A stretch of 64,000 bases of DNA from Streptomyces marincola (lineage in GTDB: Bacteria > Actinomycetota > Actinomycetes > Streptomycetales > Streptomycetaceae). The notes beneath the pieces were generated by a model. That model did not search any database and was not told where the DNA came from. It was given only the letters and a program-made list of their open reading frames with translations. The translations under genes were made by a program, and so were the position numbers. This document shows positions 41,713 to 49,781 of the stretch, piece after piece (the first letter of the stretch is position 1; each line of letters starts with the position of its first letter). Location: assembly GCF_020410765.1 (NCBI RefSeq), contig NZ_CP084541.1:62001-126000 (forward strand), written 5' to 3'.

Positions 41713-42186
41713 CTACCCCGGCCGCTCCAGGAGCCGCCGGGTGCGCTCGCGCACGGAGGGCGGCAGTGCGCCGGCCACGTCGGCGAGCGACACCCCGGCC
41801 AGGCTGCGCCGCCACGCCTCGTGCGCGTCGGCCATCTTCTCGGCCAGCAGGCAGGGGGCGAGGCACTCCTCCGGCGGCGCCGCGCCCAGCCCCCGCTGCC
41901 GGATCTCGCGGCACTCGTAGGGCGGGGACGCGCCGTCCACGGCCTCGACGATGTCCAGGAGCGTGACCTCGGCGGCCGGCCGGGCCAGCCGGAACCCGCC
42001 CCGCGGCCCCGTGGTCGCCGCGAGCACCCCGGCCCTGACCAGGGCCTGAAGCTGCTTGGCCAGGTAGGCCGCGGGGAGGTCGTGGTGCCGCGCCAGCTGG
42101 GCCGCCGACGCGGTCGCCCCCCGGGGGAGCTGGGCGAGGGCGGCGGAGCAGTGCAGCAGCCATTCGGTGCTCACGGGCAGCTTCAT
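41713..42186 (-). CDS. Rrf2-family regulator with three cysteines
   Basis: A 157-residue protein: N-terminal winged helix (SAAQLARHHDLPAAYLAKQL, PRGGFRLARP) and Cys92, Cys108, Cys112 in the sensor region. Rrf2 proteins such as NsrR and IscR ligate an iron-sulfur cluster with three Cys in this part, but spacing here is wider than in those, so cluster binding is plausible rather than certain. It is divergent from an NAD(P)-binding protein with 82 bp between and probably controls it in response to redox or nitric oxide stress. Confidence 0.85.
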   Translation of the reverse strand: MKLPVSTEWLLHCSAALAQLPRGATASAAQLARHHDLPAAYLAKQLQALVRAGVLAATTGPRGGFRLARPAAEVTLLDIVEAVDGASPPYECREIRQRGLGAAPPEECLAPCLLAEKMADAHEAWRRSLAGVSLADVAGALPPSVRERTRRLLERPG

Positions 42187-42196
42187 GGGCCCAGGT

Positions 42197-42229
42197 TAAC
42201 CGGATATTGCGGATCCTGAAGGTCCGTTA
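42197..42229. promoter_or_regulatory. Candidate Rrf2 operator in the divergent promoter
   Basis: TAACCGGA (42197-42204) and TCCGTTA (42223-42229) are imperfect inverted arms (one extra base) in the AT-richest part of the intergenic region. Confidence 0.35.
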
Positions 42230-42268
42230 TAGCGTCCCAGCAGGCAGAAGGACCGAGGAGAGGCCATC

Positions 42269-43012
42269 ATGCGTATCGCTGTCGCCGGCGCGACCGGGAA
42301 CATCGGGACCCTCACCGTCGCCGCTCTCGAACGGGCGGGGCACGATGTCGTGCGCATCAGCCGCTCGCTCGGCGTCGACCTCTCGACCGGGGAGGGCCTC
42401 GACGCCGCGCTCGCCGGCGTCGAGGCCGTCATCGACGCCACCAACTTCACCGGCACCGATCCCCGGGAGGCCGTGGCCTACTTCGGCACCGCCACCCGCC
42501 ACCTGCTCGCGGCCGGTGAGCGGGCCGGCGTGCGCCACCACGTGCTGCTCTCGATCACCGCGGTGCACCGCGTCGAGGGGAACGCGCACTACATGGGCAA
42601 GCGCGAGCAGGAACGCCTGGTCACCGAGGGGCCCGTGCCGTGGACGATCGTGCCCGCGACGCAGTTCCACGACTTCGCCGCGATGGTGACGGGCTGGACC
42701 GAGCGGGACGGCGCCGCCACGGTCGCGCCGCTGCTCGTGCAGCCGATCGCGCCCGCGGACGTGGCCGGCATCCTCGCGGAGGTCGCCACGGGATCGCCGC
42801 TGGGCCGCTACCCCGACATCGCCGGGCCGGAGACCCACGACCTCGTGGACATGGCCCGGCGCACCAACGAGGCGCGCGGCCGGTCGGTCAGGCTGGTGCC
42901 GACGTGGTCGGGGCCGTTCGGCACGGGCATGGCCGGGAACGTCCTGCTGCCCGGCCCGGGCGCCCGGATCGCGCCGACGACCTTCGACGCCTGGCTCGCC
43001 GAGCAGCGGTAG
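42269..43012 (+). CDS. NmrA-like NAD(P)-binding protein
   Basis: A 247-residue atypical short-chain dehydrogenase. AVAGATGNIGTLTVAALERA carries the GxxGxxG dinucleotide loop; VRHHVLLSITAVHRVEGNAH and YMGKREQERLV hold the remnants of the SDR active site. Homologues are quinone reductases or redox-sensing NmrA/HSCARG-like proteins; the exact role is open. GAGGAGAGG lies about 6 nt before the ATG. Divergence from the Rrf2 regulator suggests oxidative or nitrosative stress induction. Confidence 0.83.
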   Translation: MRIAVAGATGNIGTLTVAALERAGHDVVRISRSLGVDLSTGEGLDAALAGVEAVIDATNFTGTDPREAVAYFGTATRHLLAAGERAGVRHHVLLSITAVHRVEGNAHYMGKREQERLVTEGPVPWTIVPATQFHDFAAMVTGWTERDGAATVAPLLVQPIAPADVAGILAEVATGSPLGRYPDIAGPETHDLVDMARRTNEARGRSVRLVPTWSGPFGTGMAGNVLLPGPGARIAPTTFDAWLAEQR

Positions 43013-43097
43013 GCCCCGCGCTGATTGGCCCCGCGGTGTCCGGGTACCCCGGACTGACCCGGACCACCAGGGCCGGGGCGAGCGAGGAGGGTCATCG

Positions 43098-44381
43098 GTG
43101 AGTCGGCTGGACGTTTTCGTGATCGGGATGGACGAGGCGAACGAGGCGGCGCTGCGCGACGTTCCGCACGCTTCCGACTACCGGCTGCATCCCCTGCTGA
43201 CCATCGAGGAACTCCAGCACGGCGAGATCGACTTCCCGGCCCTGGTGCACAAGGCCCAGTCCAGGCTCGACGCGTTCGACGGCTCGCCCGACGCCATCGT
43301 CGGCTACTGGGACTTCCCGGTCTCGACCCTGGTGCCGATCCTCTCCGAGCGGTACGGGCTGCGCAGCACCAGCCTGGAGTCCGTGGTCAAGTGCGAGCAC
43401 AAGTACTGGAGCCGCATCGAGCAGGCCAAGGTGACCGACGCGCTGCCCCGGTTCGGGCTGGTCGACCTGGAGGCCGAGGATCCGCAGCCGCCGCGCGGGG
43501 TGCGCTTCCCGATGTGGCTGAAGCCGGTGACGGCCTACTCCTCCGAGCTGGCCTTCGGCGTCGGTGACCGCGAGGAGTTCCGCGCGGCCGTCGCGGAGAT
43601 CCGCGCCGGCGTCGCACGCGTCGGCAGGCCGTTCGACTTCGTGCTCGACCGGCTGGAACTGCCGCCCGAGATCGCGGACGCCGGGGGCCAGGCCTGCCTG
43701 GCCGAGGAGGCCATCACGGGTGGCCAGGTCGCGGTCGAGGGCTACGTGCACAACGGCGAGGTGACCGTCTACGGCACGCTCGACTCCCTCACCTACCCGG
43801 ACAGCCCCTGCTTCCTGCGGCACCAGTACCCCTCGCAGCTGCCGGAGCGCGTGGTCGGCCGGCTGCGGGACATCTCCGCGCGCGTGATCACCCGGATCGG
43901 CATGGACCACGCGACGTTCAGCATCGAGTTCTTCTACGACCAGGAGACCGACACGATCAATCTCCTTGAGGTCAACCCCCGCCATTCCCAGGCGCACGCG
44001 GAACTCTTCGAGCACGTGGACGGCGCGCCGAACCACCACGCGATGCTGAGCCTCGCGCTCGGCCGCGACCCGCGGCTGCCGCACCGCCAGGGCGAGTACG
44101 CGATCGCGGCCAAGTGGTACCACCGCCGGTTCGAGGACGCGGTGGTGCTGCGCTCCCCTACCGCGGACGACATCGCCGCGCTCACCGGGCGCATTCCCGG
44201 CACCGCCGTCCACCGGGTGCCCCCGGTCGGCGCCCGGCTCTCCGAACTGCCGGAACAGGACTCCTACAGCTACGAGTTGGCGCACATCGTCACCGCCGCC
44301 CACAACGAGGCCGAGCTGGTCGCCAAGTACGAGGACGTGGTGAGATCGCTGCCTTTCACCTTCAAGGAGGTGGACGGGTGA
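43098..44381 (+). CDS. ATP-grasp carboxylate ligase of unknown substrate
   Basis: A 427-residue protein. The C-terminal half contains the metal/ATP site of ATP-grasp enzymes: Glu277 in FSIEFFYD and Glu291/Asn293 in LLEVNPRHSQ; FPMWLKPVTAYSSELAFGV is the ATP-binding Lys strand. The first 130 residues are a Rossmann-like preATP-grasp domain (GYWDFPVSTLVPILSERYGL). Such enzymes join a carboxylate to an amine or thiol through an acyl phosphate. GAGGAGG lies 7 nt before GTG 43098. The stop overlaps the start of the CocE hydrolase gene, which argues for a shared pathway. The substrate is not predictable by eye. Confidence 0.8.
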   Translation: MSRLDVFVIGMDEANEAALRDVPHASDYRLHPLLTIEELQHGEIDFPALVHKAQSRLDAFDGSPDAIVGYWDFPVSTLVPILSERYGLRSTSLESVVKCEHKYWSRIEQAKVTDALPRFGLVDLEAEDPQPPRGVRFPMWLKPVTAYSSELAFGVGDREEFRAAVAEIRAGVARVGRPFDFVLDRLELPPEIADAGGQACLAEEAITGGQVAVEGYVHNGEVTVYGTLDSLTYPDSPCFLRHQYPSQLPERVVGRLRDISARVITRIGMDHATFSIEFFYDQETDTINLLEVNPRHSQAHAELFEHVDGAPNHHAMLSLALGRDPRLPHRQGEYAIAAKWYHRRFEDAVVLRSPTADDIAALTGRIPGTAVHRVPPVGARLSELPEQDSYSYELAHIVTAAHNEAELVAKYEDVVRSLPFTFKEVDG

Positions 44382-46417
44382 TGCGCTGTGTCGACCCGGC
44401 GGAGCTGCCGCACGCCGTCATGACCGAGGAGGACGTCCGCGTGCCCGTCTCGGACGGCGTCCTGCTCTCCGCCAAAATCTGGCGCCCCGTCTCGTCCGAC
44501 GACCGGCCGGTGCCCGGCGTGCTCGAATACATCCCGTACCGCAAGCGGGATCTGACGTCCGCGCGCGACGCGGTGCACCACCCCTACCTGGCCGGCCACG
44601 GCTACGCCTGCGTCCGCGTCGACCTGCGGGGCACCGGCGAGTCCGGCGGCGTGCTGCTCGACGAGTACCTGGAACGGGAGCAGGCCGACGCCGAGGACGT
44701 GCTCGCGTGGCTGGCCGCCCAGCCCTGGTGCGACGGCCGCACCGGGATGATGGGCCTGTCCTGGGGCGCGTTCGCCGCCCTCCAGGTCGCCGCCCGCCGC
44801 CCGCCCGGCCTGCGGGCCATCGCCATCTCGTCCTTCACCGACGACCGGCACGCCGACGACATGCACTACATGGGCGGTTGCATGCTGTCGGACAACCTGG
44901 CCGAGGCGGGCACGATGTTCGCCTACGCCACCTGCCCGCCCGACCCGGAACTGGCCGGCGACGCCTGGCGCGACCAGTGGTTCGAACGCCTGGAGGCGGC
45001 CGGCCCCTGGGTCACGCGCTGGCTGCGCCACCAGCGCCGCGACGCCTACTGGCAGCACGCCTCGGTGTGCGAGGACTACCGGTCCTTGGCCTGTCCCGTG
45101 CTCGCGTCGAGCGGCTGGGCCGACGGCTACTCCAACGCCGTGACCCGCCTGCTCGAACACGTCGACGTGCCCCGCAAGGGGCTGATCGGGCCGTGGTCCC
45201 ACAAGTTCCCGCACCAGGGCGAGCCAGGACCCGCCATCGGCTACCTCCAGGAGCTGGTGCGCTGGTGGGACCACTGGCTCAAGGACATCGACAACGGCGT
45301 GATGGAAGGCCCCATGCTGCGCGCCTGGATGCAGGAGAGCGTGCCGCCGTCCACGTCCTACGAGGAGCGGCCGGGCCGCTGGGTCGGCGAACCGCACTGG
45401 CCGTCCCCGCACATCACGGAGGTCGCGTACCCGCTGCTCGGCCGCCGCCTCGGCGCGCCCGGCGAGACGGCCGACCCGCCGCCGGCGGACCGCACCCTCC
45501 GTTCCCCCTTGTCCGTCGGCCAGTTCGCCGGCAAGTGGGCCTCCTACAACGCCCCGCCCGACCTGCCCTACGACCAGCGCGAGGAGGACGGCGGGTCGAT
45601 CGTCTACGAGAGCGACCCGCTGGCCGAGCGGCTGGAGATCCTCGGCTCGCCCACGGTCGAGCTCGACGTCTCGGTCGACCGGCCGGTCGCCATGGTCGCC
45701 GCCCGCCTCTCCGACGTCGCCGAGGACGGCAGCGCCACCCGCGTCACCTACGGACTGCTCAACCTGACCCGCCGCGACAGCCTCAGGACGCCGACCCCGC
45801 TCGAACCCGGCCGCCGCTACCGGGTCAGCGTGGCGCTCAACGGCGTGGCGCAGGCGTTCCCGCCCGGGCACCGGGTGCGGCTGTCGCTGTCCACGTCCTA
45901 CTGGCCGCTCGCCTGGCCGCCGCCCGAGCCGGTGCTGATGACCGTGCACGGCGGCGCCGGGTGCCTCACGCTGCCGGTCCGCCCGGGCTGCGAGCCCGAC
46001 GACGCGGGCGACCGCCCGTTCGGCGAGCCCGAGGGCACCGCGCCCGCGCCGGTCACCCGGCTCACCCCGGCCGAGCAGCGCTGGCAGGTGACGCGCGACC
46101 TGGTCGACTACCGCTCGGCTCTTGAGATCGTCAAGGACCAGGGCGTGCAGCGGTTCGACGAGCACGGCCTCGAAGTGCGGCGCCGGGCCTACGAGCGGTA
46201 CGACTCGGTGGCCGACCAGTTCTGCTCCGTGCGCGGCGAGTCGGCCTGGACGATGTCCTTCCGGCGCGGCGCGTGGGAGACGCGGACCGAGACCCGCACG
46301 GTGCTTGAGTGCACCGCGACGGACTTCGTGGTGCACGCGACCCTCGACGCCTACGAGGGCGGGCACCGCGTCTTCTCCCGCAGCTGGAGCCAGACCGTCC
46401 CGCGCGACCTGCTCTGA
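44381..46417 (+). CDS. CocE/NonD-family alpha/beta hydrolase (X-Pro dipeptidyl-peptidase-like)
   Basis: A 678-residue enzyme with the catalytic triad of the family: Ser127 in GLSWGAF, Asp248 in GWADGYSNA and His274 in PWSHKFPH. After the hydrolase domain comes a jelly-roll (about 400-560), then roughly 100 extra C-terminal residues. Family members hydrolyse esters (cocaine), acyl-amides or N-terminal dipeptides. AAGGAGG lies 10 nt before the ATG and 7 nt before an in-frame GTG at 44378. The ATG overlaps the ligase stop by one base. There is no signal peptide, so it is cytoplasmic and probably acts on the ligase product or its precursor. Confidence 0.85.
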   Translation: MRCVDPAELPHAVMTEEDVRVPVSDGVLLSAKIWRPVSSDDRPVPGVLEYIPYRKRDLTSARDAVHHPYLAGHGYACVRVDLRGTGESGGVLLDEYLEREQADAEDVLAWLAAQPWCDGRTGMMGLSWGAFAALQVAARRPPGLRAIAISSFTDDRHADDMHYMGGCMLSDNLAEAGTMFAYATCPPDPELAGDAWRDQWFERLEAAGPWVTRWLRHQRRDAYWQHASVCEDYRSLACPVLASSGWADGYSNAVTRLLEHVDVPRKGLIGPWSHKFPHQGEPGPAIGYLQELVRWWDHWLKDIDNGVMEGPMLRAWMQESVPPSTSYEERPGRWVGEPHWPSPHITEVAYPLLGRRLGAPGETADPPPADRTLRSPLSVGQFAGKWASYNAPPDLPYDQREEDGGSIVYESDPLAERLEILGSPTVELDVSVDRPVAMVAARLSDVAEDGSATRVTYGLLNLTRRDSLRTPTPLEPGRRYRVSVALNGVAQAFPPGHRVRLSLSTSYWPLAWPPPEPVLMTVHGGAGCLTLPVRPGCEPDDAGDRPFGEPEGTAPAPVTRLTPAEQRWQVTRDLVDYRSALEIVKDQGVQRFDEHGLEVRRRAYERYDSVADQFCSVRGESAWTMSFRRGAWETRTETRTVLECTATDFVVHATLDAYEGGHRVFSRSWSQTVPRDLL

Positions 46418-46598
46418 CGCCCCGCCCGGCTCCCGCCTCCTGGCCCACGGCACCGGTCCCGCGGGCGCGTTCACCCGGCACCATGTGCCGCCGAACCGGC
46501 AGGGGTGCGTGTCCCGGTGTTCAGGCCCCTGCCACCGGGGGGCCACGATCGCTCCGCAGACTGCCGCCGTTACGTGCGACGAGCGCAGGGAGAGTGCG

Positions 46599-48488
46599 GT
46601 GGCAGGCACAACCGAGGGTCATGGGGTCGGTAGGCGGCGGCTGTTGCAGACGGCGGTGGGCGTGTCCGCGGCCGGGGCCGCGGCGACGGCGATGGGCGCG
46701 GCGCCGGCGCAGGCCGCGCCCGGCGGATGGGAACCGATCGGCGGCGGGAGCGGCGGATTCGACGCGGACAGCCCGCGGTTCGCGCTCGCCGTCCTGCCCG
46801 ACACCCAGTACCTCTTCGACGCCGACAGCTCCGACCCTGCGCCGCTGCGGGCCACCTTCAGGTACCTCGCGGAGCACCGCGCGAGCGGGAACATCGCCTT
46901 CATGGCCCACCTGGGCGATGTGACCGAGCACGGCACCGAGCACGAGATCCAGCTGGCCGCGCGCACCTTCGGGGCGCTGCGCGACAAGGTGCCCTACAGC
47001 GTCCTGGCCGGCAACCACGACATCCCCAGCAGCACCGACGACCAGCGCGGCGACTCGCCCTACCTCGACGCGTTCGGCCCGGAGCGCTACGCGCGGATGG
47101 ACACCTTCGGCGGCGCGTCCCCCGACGGCTACAACACCTACCACGTGCTGCGCGCCGGCGGCCGGGAGTGGCTGCTGCTCGCGCTCGACTGGCGGGTGTC
47201 CGACGCCGGTCTGACCTGGGCCAGGGGCGTGCTCGCCGAGCACCCGACGCTGCCCACCGTGCTCACCACGCACGACCTGGCGTACGCGAACGAGGAGGGC
47301 GCCGCGCAGCTCTCCGGCCACGGAACCCGGCTGTGGGAGGGGCTGATCCGGGACCACGACCAGATCTTCCTCGCCCTGGGCGGGCACTACTGGCCCTCGG
47401 GGCGCACGGTGCTGACCAACGCCGCGGGCAACGACGTCCACGTGCACCTCGCCAACTACCAGGACCGGTACTACGGCGGCGCGGGAACGATCCGGCTGTA
47501 CGCGTTCGACCTGGTGCGCAAGGTCGTCGACGTCGAGACGTTCGCGCCCTGGCTCATGGCACGCGAGCCCGGCTCGCGCCCCCTGCTCGCCGCCGAGAAC
47601 CTGGAACTCTCCAGCGAGGTGGACCGGTTCAGCCTCGCCATCGACTTCGACGAGCGGTTCGCCGGCTTCGCGCCCGTCCCGCCGGTCGCGCCGCGCCCGC
47701 CCCGGGAGGTCATGCCGCGCGACACGGTCGCCTACTGGCGTTTCGACGCCGAGGGCCTCCAGGGCGGCGCGGACGGCGTTCCCCTGGACGAGGGAACGGT
47801 GGTGCGCGACCTGACCGGCGGCGGCAACGATCTGACGGCGTCGCGGCTGCACAGCAGCGGCCCCGACGTGCTGGTCCACTCCGCCGAGCACCACGAGGGC
47901 CAGCCCGCGCACGCCAGCCTGCGGTTCGACGGCGGCCAGTCCCCCGACCGCGGCGCGATCCTCCAGACCGCGCCGGACGCACCGCTCAACAGCATGAAGT
48001 TCACCGGCGGTTACACCATCGAGACGTTCATCAGGCTGCCGGAGCCCTACGTGGGCGAGCACGCCTGGATGGGCATCCTGAGCTGGCAGGGGCGCAACGG
48101 CGACGCCGGGAAGACGACCGGCTGGACCACGGAAGAGCCCACGTGCAGCCTGAACGTCACCGGCGAGCGCTTCCTCCAGTACGTGGTCTATCCGCACGTC
48201 CAGGACGCCGACCCGACCTCGTGGAGCCACGCACTGGGGACCGGGCGGTGGCACCACATCGCCATCGTCAACGACGGCCGCCGGACGATCCTCTACGTCG
48301 AGGGCTCGAAGATCGCCCGCAACCCCACGCAGACGTCCACGGGCATCGCGACCCTGGGCAAGCCGTTCACCATCGGCGGCACGCAGTCGCACGAGCGATT
48401 CGGGCAGGGCTTCTACGGATGGATCGGCGACACCCGCATCGTCGCCCGTGCGCTGGGGCCCGAGGAGTTCATGACGCCGTACGCGTGA
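46599..48488 (+). CDS. Tat-exported metallophosphoesterase with C-terminal LamG-like domain
   Basis: A 629-residue protein. GRRRLLQTAVGVSAAGAAAT is a twin-arginine signal. The phosphoesterase core has LPDTQYL, HLGDVTEH, LAGNHDIP and LGGHYW, the usual binuclear-metal motifs with one His of the last motif in GGHYW. From about residue 370 a concanavalin-like (LamG type) beta-sandwich follows, with YWRFDAEGL, YTIETFIRLP and WHHIAIVNDGRRTILYVEG. It probably binds a polysaccharide or cell surface and removes phosphate there. AGGGAGA precedes GTG 46599. It is monocistronic and ends in a strong hairpin. Confidence 0.83.
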   Translation: MAGTTEGHGVGRRRLLQTAVGVSAAGAAATAMGAAPAQAAPGGWEPIGGGSGGFDADSPRFALAVLPDTQYLFDADSSDPAPLRATFRYLAEHRASGNIAFMAHLGDVTEHGTEHEIQLAARTFGALRDKVPYSVLAGNHDIPSSTDDQRGDSPYLDAFGPERYARMDTFGGASPDGYNTYHVLRAGGREWLLLALDWRVSDAGLTWARGVLAEHPTLPTVLTTHDLAYANEEGAAQLSGHGTRLWEGLIRDHDQIFLALGGHYWPSGRTVLTNAAGNDVHVHLANYQDRYYGGAGTIRLYAFDLVRKVVDVETFAPWLMAREPGSRPLLAAENLELSSEVDRFSLAIDFDERFAGFAPVPPVAPRPPREVMPRDTVAYWRFDAEGLQGGADGVPLDEGTVVRDLTGGGNDLTASRLHSSGPDVLVHSAEHHEGQPAHASLRFDGGQSPDRGAILQTAPDAPLNSMKFTGGYTIETFIRLPEPYVGEHAWMGILSWQGRNGDAGKTTGWTTEEPTCSLNVTGERFLQYVVYPHVQDADPTSWSHALGTGRWHHIAIVNDGRRTILYVEGSKIARNPTQTSTGIATLGKPFTIGGTQSHERFGQGFYGWIGDTRIVARALGPEEFMTPYA

Positions 48489-48492
48489 GCCC

Positions 48493-48529
48493 CCGCCGGG
48501 CCCGTGACCTGCGGTCGCGGGCCCGGCGG
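48493..48529 (+). terminator. Terminator of the phosphoesterase-LamG gene
   Basis: CCGCCGGGCCCG and CGGGCCCGGCGG form a perfect 12-bp stem with a 13-nt loop right after the stop codon. Confidence 0.65.
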
Positions 48530-48663
48530 CGAGCCGGGGCCAATGCTTCTCCCCCCGCCTGCGGGATGGGGCGGCGGCGCTCGTTCGCCCAGGATCGTGA
48601 CACCGGAAGACCGTGCGGACGGTTCGTTCGCACCGCGGAACACCGCGAAAGGGAGTCACGCTC

Positions 48664-49656
48664 ATGCGCGCCATCGTCGCCACCCGCTTCGGCGGGCCCG
48701 AAGTCCTGCGGCACGTCGACGACCAGTACATCCCCGAGCCGGGACCGGGGCAGGTGCTCGTCGATGTCGCCGCGTCCGGCGTGAACTTCATCGACGTCGC
48801 CCAGCGGCGCGGCGTCTTCCCCGTCGCGGCCCCCTTCGTGCCCGGCGTCGAGGCGGCGGGGCACGTGTCCGAGCTCGGCCCCGGCGTGGACGGCGCCGGG
48901 CTCGGCATCCGCATCGGGGACCGCGTCGCGTGGGCCATGGACGGCAGCCCGACCACCGCCTGCGGCGCCTACGCCGAGCACGCCGTGGTGACCGCGGAAC
49001 GGCTGGTGCGCGTCCCCGCCGAGGTACCGCTTGAGACGGCGGCCGGCCTGCTGATGCAGGGCATGACCGCGCACTACCTCACGCACGACACCTACCCGGT
49101 GGGCCCCGGGGACACCGTCCTGGTGCACGCGGCCGGCGGCGGCCTCGGGCAGTTGCTCACGCGGTACGCGGTGGCACTCGGCGCCCGCGTGATCGCCACC
49201 GCGTCGACCCCGGCGAAACGGGAGGCCGCGCGCGCCGCCGGGGCGCACGCCGCGGTGGCCTACGAGGGATTCGCCGACGCGGTGCGGGAGTTCACCGGCG
49301 GCGCGGGCGTGGCCGTCGCGTACGACGGGGTGGGCGCGGCCACCTTCGACGGAAGCCTGGACTGCCTGCGTGTCCGCGGGCTGCTCGTGCTGCTCGGCGC
49401 GTCCGGCGGTCCGGTGCGTGAGTTCGACACCGGGCGGTTGCTGCGGGCCGGTTCCGCCTATCTCACGCGGCCCGGCATCGTGGACTACATCGCGGACCGG
49501 GCCGCGCTGACGCGGCGGGCTGACGACGTCTGGCGGCGGGCGGTCGCGGGGGAACTGCGGACCGAGTCGCACAGCTACGCCCTCGCGGACGCGTGGCGCG
49601 CCCACGAGGACCTGGAGTCGCGGCGCACGACGGGGAAGCTGATCCTGCTGCCGTGA
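48664..49656 (+). CDS. Zinc-independent quinone oxidoreductase (MDR family)
   Basis: A 330-residue protein of the medium-chain reductase superfamily: ASGVNFIDVAQRRGVFP, PFVPGVEAAGHV, LLMQGMTAHYLTHDTYPV and VLVHAAGGGLGQLLTRYAV (NADPH-binding AxxGGxG). There are no structural or catalytic zinc cysteines, as in NADPH:quinone reductases (QOR, ~325 residues). It reduces quinones or alkenals with NADPH. AAAGGGAG lies 8 nt before the ATG at 48664. It stands alone. Confidence 0.88.
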   Translation: MRAIVATRFGGPEVLRHVDDQYIPEPGPGQVLVDVAASGVNFIDVAQRRGVFPVAAPFVPGVEAAGHVSELGPGVDGAGLGIRIGDRVAWAMDGSPTTACGAYAEHAVVTAERLVRVPAEVPLETAAGLLMQGMTAHYLTHDTYPVGPGDTVLVHAAGGGLGQLLTRYAVALGARVIATASTPAKREAARAAGAHAAVAYEGFADAVREFTGGAGVAVAYDGVGAATFDGSLDCLRVRGLLVLLGASGGPVREFDTGRLLRAGSAYLTRPGIVDYIADRAALTRRADDVWRRAVAGELRTESHSYALADAWRAHEDLESRRTTGKLILLP

Positions 49657-49684
49657 GCGGGCGTCAGCCGCCGGTGCGCCCGGT

Positions 49685-49730
49685 GCGGGTGCGGTGCACC
49701 ACGCCCGTGGGCGTGGTGCACCGCACCCGC
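49685..49730. terminator. Bidirectional terminator with a 22-bp perfect stem
   Basis: Bases 49685-49706 and 49709-49730 are exact reverse complements separated by only 2 nt, between the converging oxidoreductase and mannosidase genes. Confidence 0.85.
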
Positions 49731-49781
49731 GGATGACCGCCGGTCAGGGCCGGGCGGCGCCGCCCGGGGCGGCGGGCCGGG

